Source: Amborella trichopoda
Lineage: Eukaryota > Streptophyta > Magnoliopsida > Amborellales > Amborellaceae
Assembly (NCBI RefSeq): GCF_000471905.2
Contig: NW_006500355.1
Location: forward strand, 1,499,949 to 1,563,948
DNA length: 64,000 nt
Reading direction: 5' to 3'
The notes beneath the pieces are model-generated. The model searched no databases. It had not been told where the DNA came from and worked only from the letters and a program-made list of their open reading frames with translations. Every line of letters begins with the position of its first letter. The stretch's first letter is position 1. Below, one piece after another: positions 1 to 11,732 of the stretch. The position numbers were made by a program, and so were the translations under genes.

Positions 1-296
1 CCTCTTACTCCTATCATTACCTACAGAGAAGAAGGTACCAAAAAAAATCGTAATCTACAGGGAAACCCTTGAAACAATAGTAGTCAAGCACATACTTGGC
101 AGACCGCATATACCAAGTATTGCTTGTTCCGATCAAGGAGATACAAAGCACAAATTTGGCTCTTCAAAAACCGAATTTAGTTGATTTTGGGTTTTTAAAA
201 AACAAAATAGGCAGTCATGTATTTTTTTAAAAAAATATTATGAAGTTAAGAAGATGGATATAGATGTAATAAAAAAAAACTAAAAGGTCTATTTAT
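1..296. other. AT-rich flank without recognisable gene
   Basis: This is AT-rich sequence at the left edge of the window. I see no open frame with codon-like character, no repeat end and no RNA gene. It lies upstream of a MITE copy that starts near 297. Confidence 0.4.
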
Positions 297-705
297 AATA
301 GGAAAAAGTTTATATAAGGATGCAACCTTATAAGGTAGAACTACGGATGTCCTTCAAAAATCCATCGGAAAAAATAGTTTTAACGTTGAAAAACCCTTTG
401 ATTGATCATCTCGACATTGAGATGTACGACTATTAAAAATAAAAAGATTTTAAGTCTTAAAAATAGTGCATTTCACAACATATTATCTACACCGTTCATT
501 TTCAAGATTTTTTAAAATTTATAGATTTACTTGATTTTAACTATTTTTAAAATTTAAAATTTGTATAATTAGATATAAAAATAGATTTTAAAATAATCTT
601 AATAATATTTTACATCAAAAATATATACCATAATATAATTTGAAGGGTACCTTATCTCTACACCTAGGGAGGCGTTTGTATGCCAATTGCACCCTCTATA
701 ATAAC
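297..705. mobile_element. MITE, GTTGCAACC family, copy 1
   Basis: The left end reads GTTTATATAAGGATGCAACC. The interior carries blocks shared with the other copies (ATCATCTCGACAT near 405 and a CCGTTCATTTTCAAG-like block near 493). The right end, TACCTTATCTCTACACC, answers the left end in inverted orientation. It is non-coding. The closest relative in the window is the gap-interrupted copy at 36544-36835, which shares an unusual tail ending in GTATGCCAAYTGCACC. Confidence 0.65.
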
Positions 706-839
706 AACAAATATAACAAAACATATACATAATTTTCGTCTTCTTTTTTATTTTATTTATTATTTTATTTATGTTAACTTTGTTGATTTCATCAAGCGTT
801 TTTTATGTATGCTAACTTTGTTGATTCCACCACCAAAGT

Positions 840-1120
840 TCACCTCCCTCTCTCTCTCTCTCAACGTATCTCCCTCTCTTCTTGCTCTCTCTCTCTTCCT
901 CAGCTCACATATTTGACGTTTATCTTTCTCTCTCTCTCTCTTCCTCTTTCTCTTTCGACAGCCACCTTTCCATACGATTTCTCTCTTCCTCTCTCTCTAT
1001 CATATTTCCCTTCTATCCATCTCTCTTACCCTCTTTTCCTCAACTGTTTTGAAAGGCAGGGTTTTTGAGACAGTAACTGTTAATCACCTGTTCTGTTCAA
1101 TTCTTGAGCTGCTGCAAAGA
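840..1120 (+). promoter_or_regulatory. TC-rich leader and probable 5' UTR exon of the SWIM gene
   Basis: A dense CTCTCT tract runs from about 845 to 1035, as in the leaders of the other three genes here. A donor-like GAG/GTGACT at about 1121 and the acceptor directly in front of the ATG at 2365 suggest one 5' UTR intron of about 1.24 kb (1121-2364). The short open frames here are low-complexity artefacts. The transcription start cannot be fixed from the sequence. Confidence 0.4.
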
Positions 1121-2364
1121 CGAGGTGACTCCATTCCTCCAATTCATTAATTTGTCTATACTGAAAATCTCCCTTTTTTCTCATATTTTTATCAAATTTC
1201 ACTGCAAATAGTCATTACTGGTGTTCTCACTAAATTTACAAGTTCGATTTTGATTATTACTGCTCTCTTTCTCTCTCTCTCAGCAGTCTCACAAAGCCCT
1301 AGTAATGGTTAATTATATTGGATAAGGTGACATGGCATTTTGCAAAAATGGGGCTCCCCGTGAGTTTCCATTGAATTGTGATCATGCTTTCCTTTCTTTT
1401 CCTTTTTTAGTTATTATTGATAAGTTCTCCTTTTTTTTCTTTTTTGAAGCAACAATCTTAGGTTCGTATTGGTACTGGATTTTCTTTGTTAATTGCTCTG
1501 AAATTACCATATGGAGTCATTTGGCGTATTTATTGCTCTGAATTTCCTGTGAATATGTTCCTGATAATATAAACGAAATACTTTCAAGATGGTAATTGTT
1601 AGAAAAGGTCTCCATTTTTTAGTATCTTGTAATTATTGTTTACGTAACCTAGTGATAGAAGACTATTCATAATATGCTATAATAAGTTTAAAACCTCATT
1701 TTATTATTGAAATAATGCTGTATATTTTTCTAACCACATGAGAAGTGAATTATAGAGAGTAGTAATTTTTTTATTGAACTGAATGCCATTTGAATGTTAA
1801 TTTGTGGGACTGTAAGTTCCATATTTCTTCTACTGACTACAATGGAAACGAGGTACCCCTCATTATTTTCTTGGTTGTCCTGTTATCATCTTTTATATAC
1901 GACTAAAATTACTATCACCTTTAGTTCTTAGAAGACTGATGACTTGCTTTGCTTCTTTACTTGTCCAAAACAGTGTTGGAAAAGTTGGGCGAGCCCACTC
2001 GCCTGAGTTACTGTGCCAGTCCTGACACCATCCACATTGGAACCATCTGAGTTGGGCTGGTTCCTATTTTTCATTATTGTTATTTTTGGACAAACGCGGC
2101 TGGTTTCCATTATTTTTTATGAGTTTTGGACAAACTCGCCTAAGTCTCTGACAGACTCGGCCTAGTGTGTCAGACATGACTGGGAGTCAGGACCCTTCCA
2201 AGTTCTGAACTGAGTCCATGCTTCCCTATGCTGGTTTAAATCAACAACCTACACTGTAAACTATATAAAGTCTGCAGTACCAAAATCAAAACTTCCCTTT
2301 GCATTATATAGGAAATGACACTTCTGATACTAAACAGGATTCTTGCTAATGGTGTTTTAAGCAG

Positions 2365-5300
2365 ATGGCTGCCAGGTGGGATCAAATTTTGACAATGCCA
2401 GTACAACAGCCATCAACCATTGAATTTTCTTCAGCTGATCTCACATGGTCTAAGGTGGAGGGCTGGCGTCAAGTGATGGACAAAGTTGCTCTCATCCCTT
2501 TCTCCAGAGTTGATGACTTTGTCAGAGGTGAATCCGCCAACCCTGAGTGTCCTACCCGATTTCATGTGGAGGCAAGGAGAAGAAAGCCCAAAGGAATGGG
2601 CTACAAACCTAGAGTGGATGGATATATTGAATATATACTGTATGTAATTCCTCTTTTTCCTTTTTCTTTCTGCTTATCAGGTTATATTTATGAAAACAAC
2701 ATCATATCCAATTCCACAACCCCCCCCCTCCCCCCCCAACCACACACACACAATAAGAGCTTGTTTGTATCACCATAATTGACTTAACATAGTTATACAA
2801 GTGAAGCTTGCAGTTTCTTCTTTCCCTTTTAAAAGGTGAAACATAGTAGTTGGGATTTCTGTTTTTTGTTCTGTTTGGAATTTATCATGTGGTTTTTGTT
2901 GTCTTTTGCTTTTGTTCCTTCTGGGTACATAAATTGGGATTGAGTTGTGATGAATAGTATTGTGGTCTTCAACCTTTACACCTTATTAACAAGCCAAGAG
3001 GCTGAACTCCATAAGTGGGCAAAGTAAAATTTACTAATTTGGGACTTTTTTCCCCTCTTATTTGGGTGGGTAGGGAGGAGAAAGCCAAGATCGTAGTGTT
3101 GTGTCCTTCATGATTGAACCAGCAAGACAAGAGGCCAAACCCCCTAACCAGGTTGGCTGTATGTTCAGGTACTGGTGTTCCTTTGGGCCAGATGATCACA
3201 GAGTTGGAGGAATTTCTCGGCCAAGTCGAAGCTTCAAACCCCCAAAGAAGTCACCTGCTGGTCGTCCTGGTCAAAAGAGAGGATGCACCTGCCATTTCAT
3301 TGTCAAGCGACTAATGGCCGAACCATCTGTTGCCCTTATCATATATAATCATAGGGAGCACATAGATAAGAGTGGTTTACCATGCCATGGTCCACAAGAT
3401 GGTCAGGCCCTTGGAACTGGAGCCATGTTTGCCCCATATATATCTGACGAGCTTCGACAACAAGTGATCTCTTTGTTATATGTTGGGGTCCCAGTAGAGA
3501 GCATCATGCAGAGACGCAATGAAGAGGTGAAGAGGCAGGGGGGCCCACGTAACCGAGATGACCTTCTCTCTCACCGCTATGTTCGAAGGACAGAGAGGAG
3601 CATCAGGCGCTCCACTTACAAAAGGGACCCAGATGATGGAGTGAGTATTGAATTGTGGATTGAGAGCCACCGAAATCATGTCTTCTTTTATGAGGACTTC
3701 TCTGACAATGACCCATTTGTTTTGGGTATCCAAACTGAGTGGCAGTTGCAGCAAATGATTCAGTTTGGAAACAGGAGCCTCATAGCTTGTGATTCGAGGC
3801 TCGGAACAAGGAAATTGACGGTCAGTTCTGTTTGCTTGATATTTCTTACTTTTCGATTATCAGGGGTTTTTGACTTCTATCTATCTCTATGATTATGGGG
3901 GTCTTCAGTAACTTGACTGCTATCTTGTGGTGTTGGGGGTCTTTATGTTTACTTGGTTTCAATCTCTTGTTACTGTATTAGGAGTCCTCATATCCTTTGA
4001 TGTTTAACTTTTGGATGATCAGAAAAAATAATGTAAGCAACACGGCCTTCTTTGATGCTAAACTGGCTAGTGTCTAAATCGTTTTGTGTAGTATCCTGTT
4101 TGTACTCTCCTCGTCTTCGATTCAAAGAGAAATGCAATCCCCGTTGCCTGGATTCTATCACCTTGGTTTGCAAAGGATATTGCGCATAAATGGATGAAAG
4201 CTCTTTATGACAGAGTCCGCCAAAAAGATCATACTTGGCAACTGGCAGGTTTTGTAATAGATGATCCTGGAACTGATGTACTTACTATCAGGTGTGTTTG
4301 TTTGTTGGATTTAGTTAACTTCTATGTACTTTATTGCGTATAGAGTATGGAAAAAGGAAAAAAGGAAATTTATAATTAGAAAAACTAAATAAAAAGTAGT
4401 TTTTCTTCCACTTTTTGTTTTAAATTCAAGTTTCAATTAACTTTTATCTTTTATTTTTAAAAATATATATTTTTCTATAAATTTATGAACTACATTTCCT
4501 TGGTAGCTTTACATTACAACTTTTTTCTCTTTACTCTAAACTTGGGAAATAAAACTGTGGAGGAAATCATTTAGTTTTAAGCAAATCAGCTTCTCTTGAA
4601 AATTTCCACCTTGTTTTCTTATTAATTATTTATCATCAATGACAAATTTGAGAGCAAATTACGTACGGACACTTTTGGGAGGGGTCAATTACCAAATTGG
4701 CAGTCATTTGCTCGAAGTTATGATTACCACCCCTTCCCCCGCACGACATTTATTTATTTATCTTAAGTTGCCCTTCTGTCCAGCAATTCAAATACCAGAT
4801 AGGGGAAGGGCTAATTTCAAAAGTAAAAGAGTTGTTAGGCATTTCAAATATTGGACAGGGTGAGGGCTAATTTTAGTTGTTTGTTGTTTGGTGTTTGAAA
4901 TACTAGACAACTCTCTGAAAAAGAAAAAAACGAATGGGAACATTGGTTGTCTCTCTCTCTACCCAAGGAGAAACTTTGGCATCTCACTCAAGCAAAATTA
5001 AAAGGGAATAGGAATGGCTGTGTAATGGCTGAACTTTATTATTAGCAGTAGAGAAGTAGCAGTAATGGTGGTGCCCCTCGTGCCAATTCTCCATGACCCA
5101 CATGCATGCGTCTCCTGCAAAATATCTCTGCTCCCCCAGTTAAAAACCACCTCTTTCTCTCTCTACATTCATTGCTTCTTGTAAATCTCCACCTCTCTCT
5201 CTCTAAACTTCGTGGATAAGTTCCAAAAATCAATCAAATTGTAGACCTTTTTTTATATAGTAGAGAGAGAAAATGGCGTAGGATGAGTGAGAAACAGGAT

Positions 5301-8300
5301 ATATCAGAGATCCCCATAATCTATAAACCTCAAAGAGGATGAGCAAATTGTAGTGTTCTGAACAATAAAAATAGATGGTGTTCTTGCAGTGGTTCATGAA
5401 ACCATGGAGAAGAGAAAGCAACAAAAGAAGCATCCTGATCTCTGGGACAAATCACTGCAGAATCACCGCATAGAAAAGCTTCCCATCCTTTTGGCTTGGC
5501 AAAACAATGAAACCCAGTTTCTCTCTCAGCAAGTTAGAAAGAGACAACCAATGCTCCCGTTCCTTTTTTTTTTTTTCAAAGAGCTATCCGGTTTCAAACA
5601 CCGGAAACAAACCCGCTGTCCGGTATTTGAAATGCCAGACAACTCTTTTACTTTTAAAATTAGCTCTCCCCCTGTCCGGTATTTGAATTCCTAGACAGGA
5701 GGGCAACTTAGAGAAAAAAAAAAATGTCGCGGGGAAGGGGGGTGGTGCTTGTAATTTTGGGCAAATGACTGCCCATTTGGTAATCGACCCCTCCTAAAAG
5801 TGTGCGTATGTAATTTGCTCCAAATTTTATTATCAAAATAAATGTTACAAAGAAACTGAAAAACATAATGCAAAGGTCAAGAGATGTCAAGACACTCAGG
5901 ATTCCAACACTGAATAGAGTAACATAGAGTGACTCTTGGAGAGTTTTTGGAGGACCCTTGATTTGCAAGGGTATCAACCTCCTAGTTAGCTCCCCTAAGA
6001 ATGTCCATAAAGTCAAATTCTGCTGTTTGTTAGCTCTACTTTGCTCCTTTCTTTCAATAATTTTTTGTGAGTCCTTTTCTTTTGTCTTGAATTTATGAAG
6101 TGGCCTCTGTCTCTTAATGTTTTTTGTTTCTCAGGGAAGTGTTTCGGTGCTCCATCCTAATATGCTTTTGGCGTGTACGTCATGCATGGCATAAAAATGT
6201 TATAAAGAAGTGCTCAGCCACTAACATGTGTGTTGAGATGTTCAGAAGGCTTGGACAGGCAGTATGTGGTATCTGTAGAGGAAACGGGGATGTGGATTCC
6301 TTTGAGGAGTTTATGGTGGACTTTGTTGACAACCCTGATTTTTTGGAATATTTCAAGGCAACTTGGATTCCTAGATTAGGTTTGTGTTAGCTACTTGCTG
6401 TTGCTAATGTGGGATTTCTTTTCCTTCAGACCAAATTGATAAATAATTGCTAGCAGTTGTGTGCTGCATGCAAGTGTGGATGCTAATACTTGAACAGTGA
6501 AATATGAAACTAAAAAAAGGATATGTAACTGCAAAGGGTATATGAAAGTAAGATGAAGGAACTCAAAAAAGAGACAAAATAACAAAAGAAGGAACATAGA
6601 AATTAAAAAGAAAGCAGATTATATACAAATTATAGAAAAAGAAGAAGCAAGGCAAAGATAAATGAAAGCAACAAAGAACAAAATAAAAATAAGGAAAAAG
6701 TTTATATAAGGTGGTGTCAACCTTATACAATATAAGTAAGGTGCACCTCAAAATCCAACTGAAAAGATTGTTCGAACATCAAAAAACCCAACAATTTATC
6801 TTCTCGATCTCAAGATGTATGGAAATGGAAGAAAAAAAAAGACGACTTCAACTCCTAAAGTAGTGCATCTTGCAACACATTTTCTAAACTATCCATTCTC
6901 AAGAATTTTAAGTGTTTATAGACCTGCTCCATCTAGACCATTTTTGGAGCTTTACATGTCATAATTAGGGGGTTAAAGTAAATTTTTAGGCCATCTTAAG
7001 GGTTTACAACATTGGAATTGCATCTTTTAGAAAGATTTAGATGTGCGTCTTACTTTGATTGTTTAAGATTGATACCTTATACAAACCTCACTCTAAAAAT
7101 AAACGAAGAGAAAATGAAGTGTAAAATGAAATGAAATAAAAGAAAGAAACTGAAAACTATAGCAAACAAAAATAATAAAGTGGGGAAAGGCTTTTCACAC
7201 CCCAACAAGGCAGGGAGGTTACCAATTAGAAGACAGAGAGTCAACTTCTCTTTGTAAACTTCTCACTATTAGTTACTATTGGAGTAGTTGGTATATTATG
7301 CATATGGAAAGTTACATCAGTAATTATCCTTCTACACTCACACTTCTGTGTTGTGCTTTGGTTCGTATTTGGAAGTGTATATCTGTGTGTTTCTAGTTGG
7401 CTAACCATGTCTGCGCTCTTCCACAGGCATTTGGGTTTCGGCATTGAAGAGTTTTCCTTTTGCAAGCCTAGAAACCTGCGCATCCATGGAATCATATCAC
7501 CATAAACTCAAGGTCAGGTTGTTGAATGAGAAAGAGCCGTCAGTTTATCATCGTGCTGATTGGCTCATTGATAAGCTGGAAACCAAGGTCCACTCCTATT
7601 TCTGGCTTGACGAGTTCCAAGAAAGGAATAAGTTCTCTCGATATCGAAAAGACGAGTGGGTCGAAATGGGTATTACCTCCTGGTCTCGGGCATCAGAGAT
7701 CCCTGATTCTAATATCACTTTGGAAGGAAGGGATGCATTGGTAATGAGCCAGAGTGACCCAGAACATGTGCACATTGTGAGGAACCCCGGCTTCGAATTT
7801 GCAATATGTGATTGTGAATGGTCAGCCTTGGGTTATCTTTGTAAGCATGTTATAAAGGCGAGCTGGGTTTGTAGGAATCGTGGCTTGGTTGGTCCCTCAA
7901 TAAGCCTGTTCCAGTATAACAGGACACTGGGTCAAACCCTCAATTGCCCACCCTATGATTCTCTTGTTCTTGATCATGCTACTTCAATGGCTATTGAGGT
8001 TCAGGGGCAGTTAAAGAAGGCGGCTGAATTACTTCATGGTCGGAGCTCTGATGAGGCTAGTGTAATTGCTCAAGGAAATGGTAACATGTCCCTTAACGTA
8101 GTTTCTGAGGGAGGGGATGGAGAAGAATCAATGGATGAGGGGCATTTAATGAATCGTACTAATGGTGAAGCTGCTACTGATGGAGCAAATGGTAATGCGG
8201 TTCATGGGGGTGGTGTTGCAGAGGAGGTTGAGAATTGTAACATGTCTGCTAATGGTGTCTCAGAGGAAGGGGTCAGGGATCCTATGGATGAGGATCCATC

Positions 8301-10038
8301 CATGGTTGAGAAGGTTTCTTCTACAAATGATAGAGATCAGGTCAATGGTGAGACTGCTGATGATGCAAATGTTGCAGAGGAGGCGAGCCATGGAGTAACT
8401 GCAAATGTTGCAGAAGAATCTAGCCATGAAGCCAATGAAAATTCTATGGAGGAGGCTGTTTATGGTTTTGATGAAGATGTTGGCCATGGAGTTGATGGAG
8501 ATGTTGCAAAGGGAGGTGACCATGGAGTCGATGCTGATGTTGGCCATGGAGTTGATGGAGATGTTGCAAAGGGAGGTGACCATGGAGTCGATGCTGATGT
8601 TGCAGAGGAAGGTGGAAATGGTAACACATCTGTTAATGGTGTTTTAGAGGGAGGGGATAGAGATTTGATTGTTGATCGACCATCTATGGCTGAGAAGCCT
8701 TCTTCTAGCAGCAGTTGGGAGCATGTTGATGGGGAGACTAGTAATGATCCACCAAATGACAATCGGATTTGTGAATGTGATGTTGCAGAGGAAGGTGGTC
8801 ATTGGGTTGACACAAATATTACAGAGGAAAGTAGAAATCAGAACACGTCTGCTAATGTGACTTCAGAGAGAGGGGACAGAGATTCAATGGATTGCAGACC
8901 ATTGACGGCTGAGAAGCTTCCGTCTGCAGGTGGTGTGGAGCATGCTGAGGGTGAGCATGGGGTTCATGCTGATGATACAGAGAAAGAGAGAAATTATCAC
9001 ATGTATGTTTCTGGGTCTGATTTTAAGGTTCATAATGATGTCTTAAGCAGAGAAGGTGATGATCAATTGGGTTTCACTGAGATTGCTTCTCGGGATTATA
9101 GTAGTGTTTCAGAGAGAGGTGGCGATGATCATGTGATGGTTGATGAAACGAGCGTTGATGGTGGTTGTGATAATGCCATAAGAGAATCTGGTAGTCCTCA
9201 AATTGTTGAAGATCCTGCATCTGGCAGCAGAGTTAGTGGTGAAGCTGTTGAAGAAGCTGGTAAAATTAATTAGGTTACAGTTTATTTTTACGATCTTCTG
9301 TATATATATTTTTTCGGTTGTGTCACTTTTGAGGAAGCTGGTGGCTGATATATTGATTTCTTTAGTTGTTTTTTGTTTTGATCATTTTTTATGGAAGTAA
9401 ATGATGTTCTATTTTGGGCTGTCTTAAGCTTTTGGAGGCTTTGTCCATGTGGTTGGTGCAGATGTTGGAGAGAGAAGTGTTAATGGTGAAATGAGGGTAT
9501 CTGGCTTTGGCTCTAATGTCTCTCATGATGTCTCTGAGAAAGGTTGTAAGGATAAAATGGCTGGTGAGCCTACAATCAGCAATCCCACTAATGAATTGGG
9601 TAGGCCCCAAATTGTTAAAGATCCAGCAGTTGGTAATGCAGTTACTGGAGTTGCAGATGAAGCTGGTAATAATCATTTAGAAACTGATAATTCTCAATCA
9701 GTTTTCAGGCATAATATGATCAATTTCTATTGGGTGTTTCTTTGGGCGCTAAACCACATCATTTTATTGCTGTGAATTTATGGTGCTCTTATTATGTTTC
9801 TTGGATTTGGGCCAGGTTTTTTTCTGAATTTGTACCTCGGCCTTTTTGAGGTTCTAGAGTTATGTTACTTTTGAGCATTTGAGCTGCGATTAATTACCAG
9901 GAGATCTTGGCATTCCATATTGCAGGTCCCAAGGTTTGTAATGATGTATCAAAGGAGGGTCTTAATGAAGAGATGGCAATTGATGTTAAAACTTTTGATG
10001 GATGTGATAACCCTGTAAAAGAAGCGGTTGGCTCCTAA
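2365..10038 (+). CDS. SWIM zinc-finger protein, domesticated MULE transposase-like, acidic repeat tail
   Basis: Seven exons keep frame: 2365-2639, 3169-3820, 4092-4291, 6135-6379, 7427-9259, 9462-9665 and 9926-10038 (1173 aa). The ATG follows directly on a splice acceptor and starts the conserved N-terminus (MAARWDQIL...). The family is the plant SWIM zinc-finger group that includes Arabidopsis At1g60560 as I recall it; its function is not established. Residues about 295-400 resemble the MULE DDE transposase fold, with D300 in CDSRLGTRKL and D366/D367 in FVIDD; the third acidic residue could not be assigned. The zinc motif CxC-x8-CxH uses C585, C587, C596 and H598. From about residue 665 the protein is Glu/Asp/Gly/Val-rich and repetitive, with an exact 20-residue tandem repeat. 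Exons 6 and 7 echo the end of exon 5. The tail is poorly conserved in my recollection of the family, so the 3' exons are the least certain. Confidence 0.88.
4652..5820. mobile_element. Long-TIR, MULE-like non-autonomous element in intron 3 of the SWIM gene
   Basis: The outer ends are inverted: GAGCAAATTACGTACGGACA at 4652 and its counterpart ending TAATTTGCTC at 5820. Inverted similarity continues inward about 300 bp on each side, including paired blocks such as GTCCRGYATTTGAAAT and AGAGACAACCAATG. Flanking 9 bp copies CAAATTTGA (4643-4651) and CAAATTTTA (5821-5829) match at 8 of 9 positions. Long TIRs with a 9 bp target duplication fit Mutator-like elements. The middle (about 4970-5520) encodes no transposase. 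It holds a TC-rich stretch and an ORF-like piece at 5389, which could be captured host sequence, but I cannot identify a source. Confidence 0.78.
6689..7095. mobile_element. MITE, GTTGCAACC family, copy 2
   Basis: It begins GTTTATATAAGGTGGTGTCA and ends with an inverted counterpart (TTTAAGATTGATACCTTATA) near 7085. Inside are the family blocks AAGGTGCACCTC, ATCTTCTCGATCTCAAGATG and CCATTCTCAAGAATTTTAAG. It sits in intron 4 of the SWIM gene, about 330 bp before exon 5, and has no coding capacity. Confidence 0.7.
8482..8601 (+). repeat. Exact 60 bp tandem repeat inside exon 5 of the SWIM gene
   Basis: Two consecutive 60 bp units (8482-8541 and 8542-8601) look identical base for base. Each encodes 20 residues of the acidic tail, with HGVDGDVAKGG followed by DHGVDADV. 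The unit length is a multiple of three, so copy changes keep the frame. Perfect identity suggests a recent duplication or an allele-level length polymorphism. Confidence 0.9.
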
Positions 10039-10795
10039 AATTTCACGATTTGTAATGGACGTGGTGCCATTAAACAAGAACTGGTAAAATTCCCAAGAGA
10101 TTCTACTATTTGCGAGATTTATTTTGTCCACTATGCTGCTTCTGCTAATTTCTATGTACAGGATGGGGAATTAGATTTATTTATTTTTGCGTCTATTCTT
10201 TTGATTTAAAAAGTTAGAAGTCATTACGTTTTTTCTTTTATTGGTAGACTGCACCAGAACTGCAATTTATTTTTTGCATTTTGTTTTCGCTTTTTTGGGG
10301 GTTGGCTCAGGTTCTTCCCTTAGTATTTGTGCCTTTCGTTCTTTTTCGGATTTGATAAGACTTAAATGTATTGTCTCATGAGCTCCGAAGTGATTGCTAA
10401 TAAAAAGATATTTGACTGTGACTGATTGAGGATTATGTGATGCCATTGCAGGGCATATTTCCATTGATTTGAAGAGAGATGTGGAGTCTGGGTGTCGAGA
10501 GAGAAACTAGTGTGGAGACCGAAGGAACAAGTTCTAGAGAGAGCAAGTGATGTGCTCTAAGAGTTTGGCAATGTAGCAGGTGGAAGTTGGAAACTGGTTC
10601 TAATTTGATGACGAAACTTGCTGTGGGGGCATGAATGGATGTAGTTAAGTATCTCAGATGTGGTTTTGTGAAGGATTATTCTCATGTTGAAGAAAGAAGC
10701 AAATACCCCATATATATGAAGTCCTGTTCAATTGGTGGAGACTCAATTTCCAGTCATTTAGGTGAAGCCTGGCCAGAAACATTGCACGGTAGGGG
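10039..10795 (+). other. Probable 3' UTR and downstream flank of the SWIM gene
   Basis: No coding exon is convincing after the TAA at 10036-10038. An acceptor-like TTGCAG at about 10447-10452 could mark a 3' UTR intron, but nothing decides it. I see no RNA gene or repeat. Confidence 0.35.
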
Positions 10796-11135
10796 CCATA
10801 GCTTGCTCGGCCCGAGAAATTAGCTTTTGGCCTAGCCCGGGCCCAGCCCAAAATTATAGGTCAGAGCATAGCCGAGGCCCAAAAGCAAGCTGGACCCTGT
10901 ATAAACATGGAAAAAAATTTGTTTTTTACATGTAATATATACACTTTAAAAAATATTCAGCCTAAAAGGTCGGGCTGGGCCAATACTGGCTGGGGTCCAA
11001 CCTAAAAATATTTCAGGACTACCAAGCGGATTGGGCCTGGCCATGGCTAACAGGTAGCTCGATCCCCTCCGAAAATTGGTTTCAGAGCCGGCCCAAAGGC
11101 CCGTGGTCCAGCCTTGGCCCGTTAACAGCCCTAGT
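10796..11135. repeat. GGCCC-rich dispersed element
   Basis: The stretch alternates GGGCCC, CGGCCC and CCCGGGCC-type motifs (GCTCGGCCCGAG near 10804 and CCGGCCCAAAGGCCC near 11090). Both ends carry GGCCC/GGGCC blocks in inverted sense, with an AT-rich centre around 10910-10960. This fits a non-autonomous inverted-repeat element. The superfamily is not determined. Confidence 0.5.
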
Positions 11136-11384
11136 TGGGAGTCGATGAGGTGAATGCATTAATGCCTCTGACCATGTTGGAAATTTGTAGCTTATTGAGT
11201 AAGGGGAACAATATTTAAAGTAATGTCAAAAGATTTTATACTGACTTGTAGCATACGGCACATGGACTTCCCAGGGGGAAGAGTTTTATCTATAGTCTGT
11301 GTACAAGAAGTTGAACGGTATTATCGCCTTCATTAAATCTCTTCTTCCTGGTTTAAAATCCAGAAGCATTATGAAAATTTGAAG

Positions 11385-11640
11385 GGCGTGGTTTGTATAA
11401 GGCTGAAGGCCTAAACACCTGAAAGAAGTTGTTTTAATATTGAGAATCTTTGTGAAGGCTTGAAAATTTATTTCCATCTCTAATTATAAAATTTGAAACT
11501 TTAAAAATAATGTGATCGAGCAAATCTATGAACACTTGAAAAACTTGAAAGCCCAAAAATGCATTACAAGATGTATTATGTCCAAGACATGAAATCCATT
11601 TTTCTCACCTCTATATATTTGGAGGTGTGTTCCTCGTATT
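11385..11640. mobile_element. MITE, GTTGCAACC family, copy 3 (partial)
   Basis: The end GTGGTTTGTATAAGGCTGAAG followed by GCCTAAACACC matches the family end with a variant subterminal palindrome. The interior block TAATTATAAAATTTGAAACTT and the CTTGAAAAACTTGAAAG-like block are shared. No matching right end was found, so the copy appears truncated. Confidence 0.5.
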
Positions 11641-11732
11641 TTTGGTCCTAAGTATAACACAGTCCCTCCTCTCATCAACTTATGAGTCAGATCTGTCATC
11701 TCTCTTGGGAAGTTTAGGACTCTTTCTTGTAT

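Noticed and set aside
680-1068. Ser/Leu-rich ORFs in the leader of the SWIM gene
   Set aside because: They are translations of CTCTCT repeats, with no conserved start or domain.
5042-5433. ORFs inside the long-TIR element as possible transposase
   Set aside because: They are short, with no DDE or zinc-binding motif; the element appears non-autonomous.
8260-8762. Minus-strand and shifted-frame ORFs across the SWIM gene tail (about 60-107 codons)
   Set aside because: They are mirror and frame-shift shadows of the repetitive acidic exon; their repeats come from the 60 bp duplication.
9271-9273. The TAG as the true end of the SWIM protein
   Set aside because: A good donor lies 12 bp before it, and related sequence continues in phase at 9462; kept only as a possible isoform.
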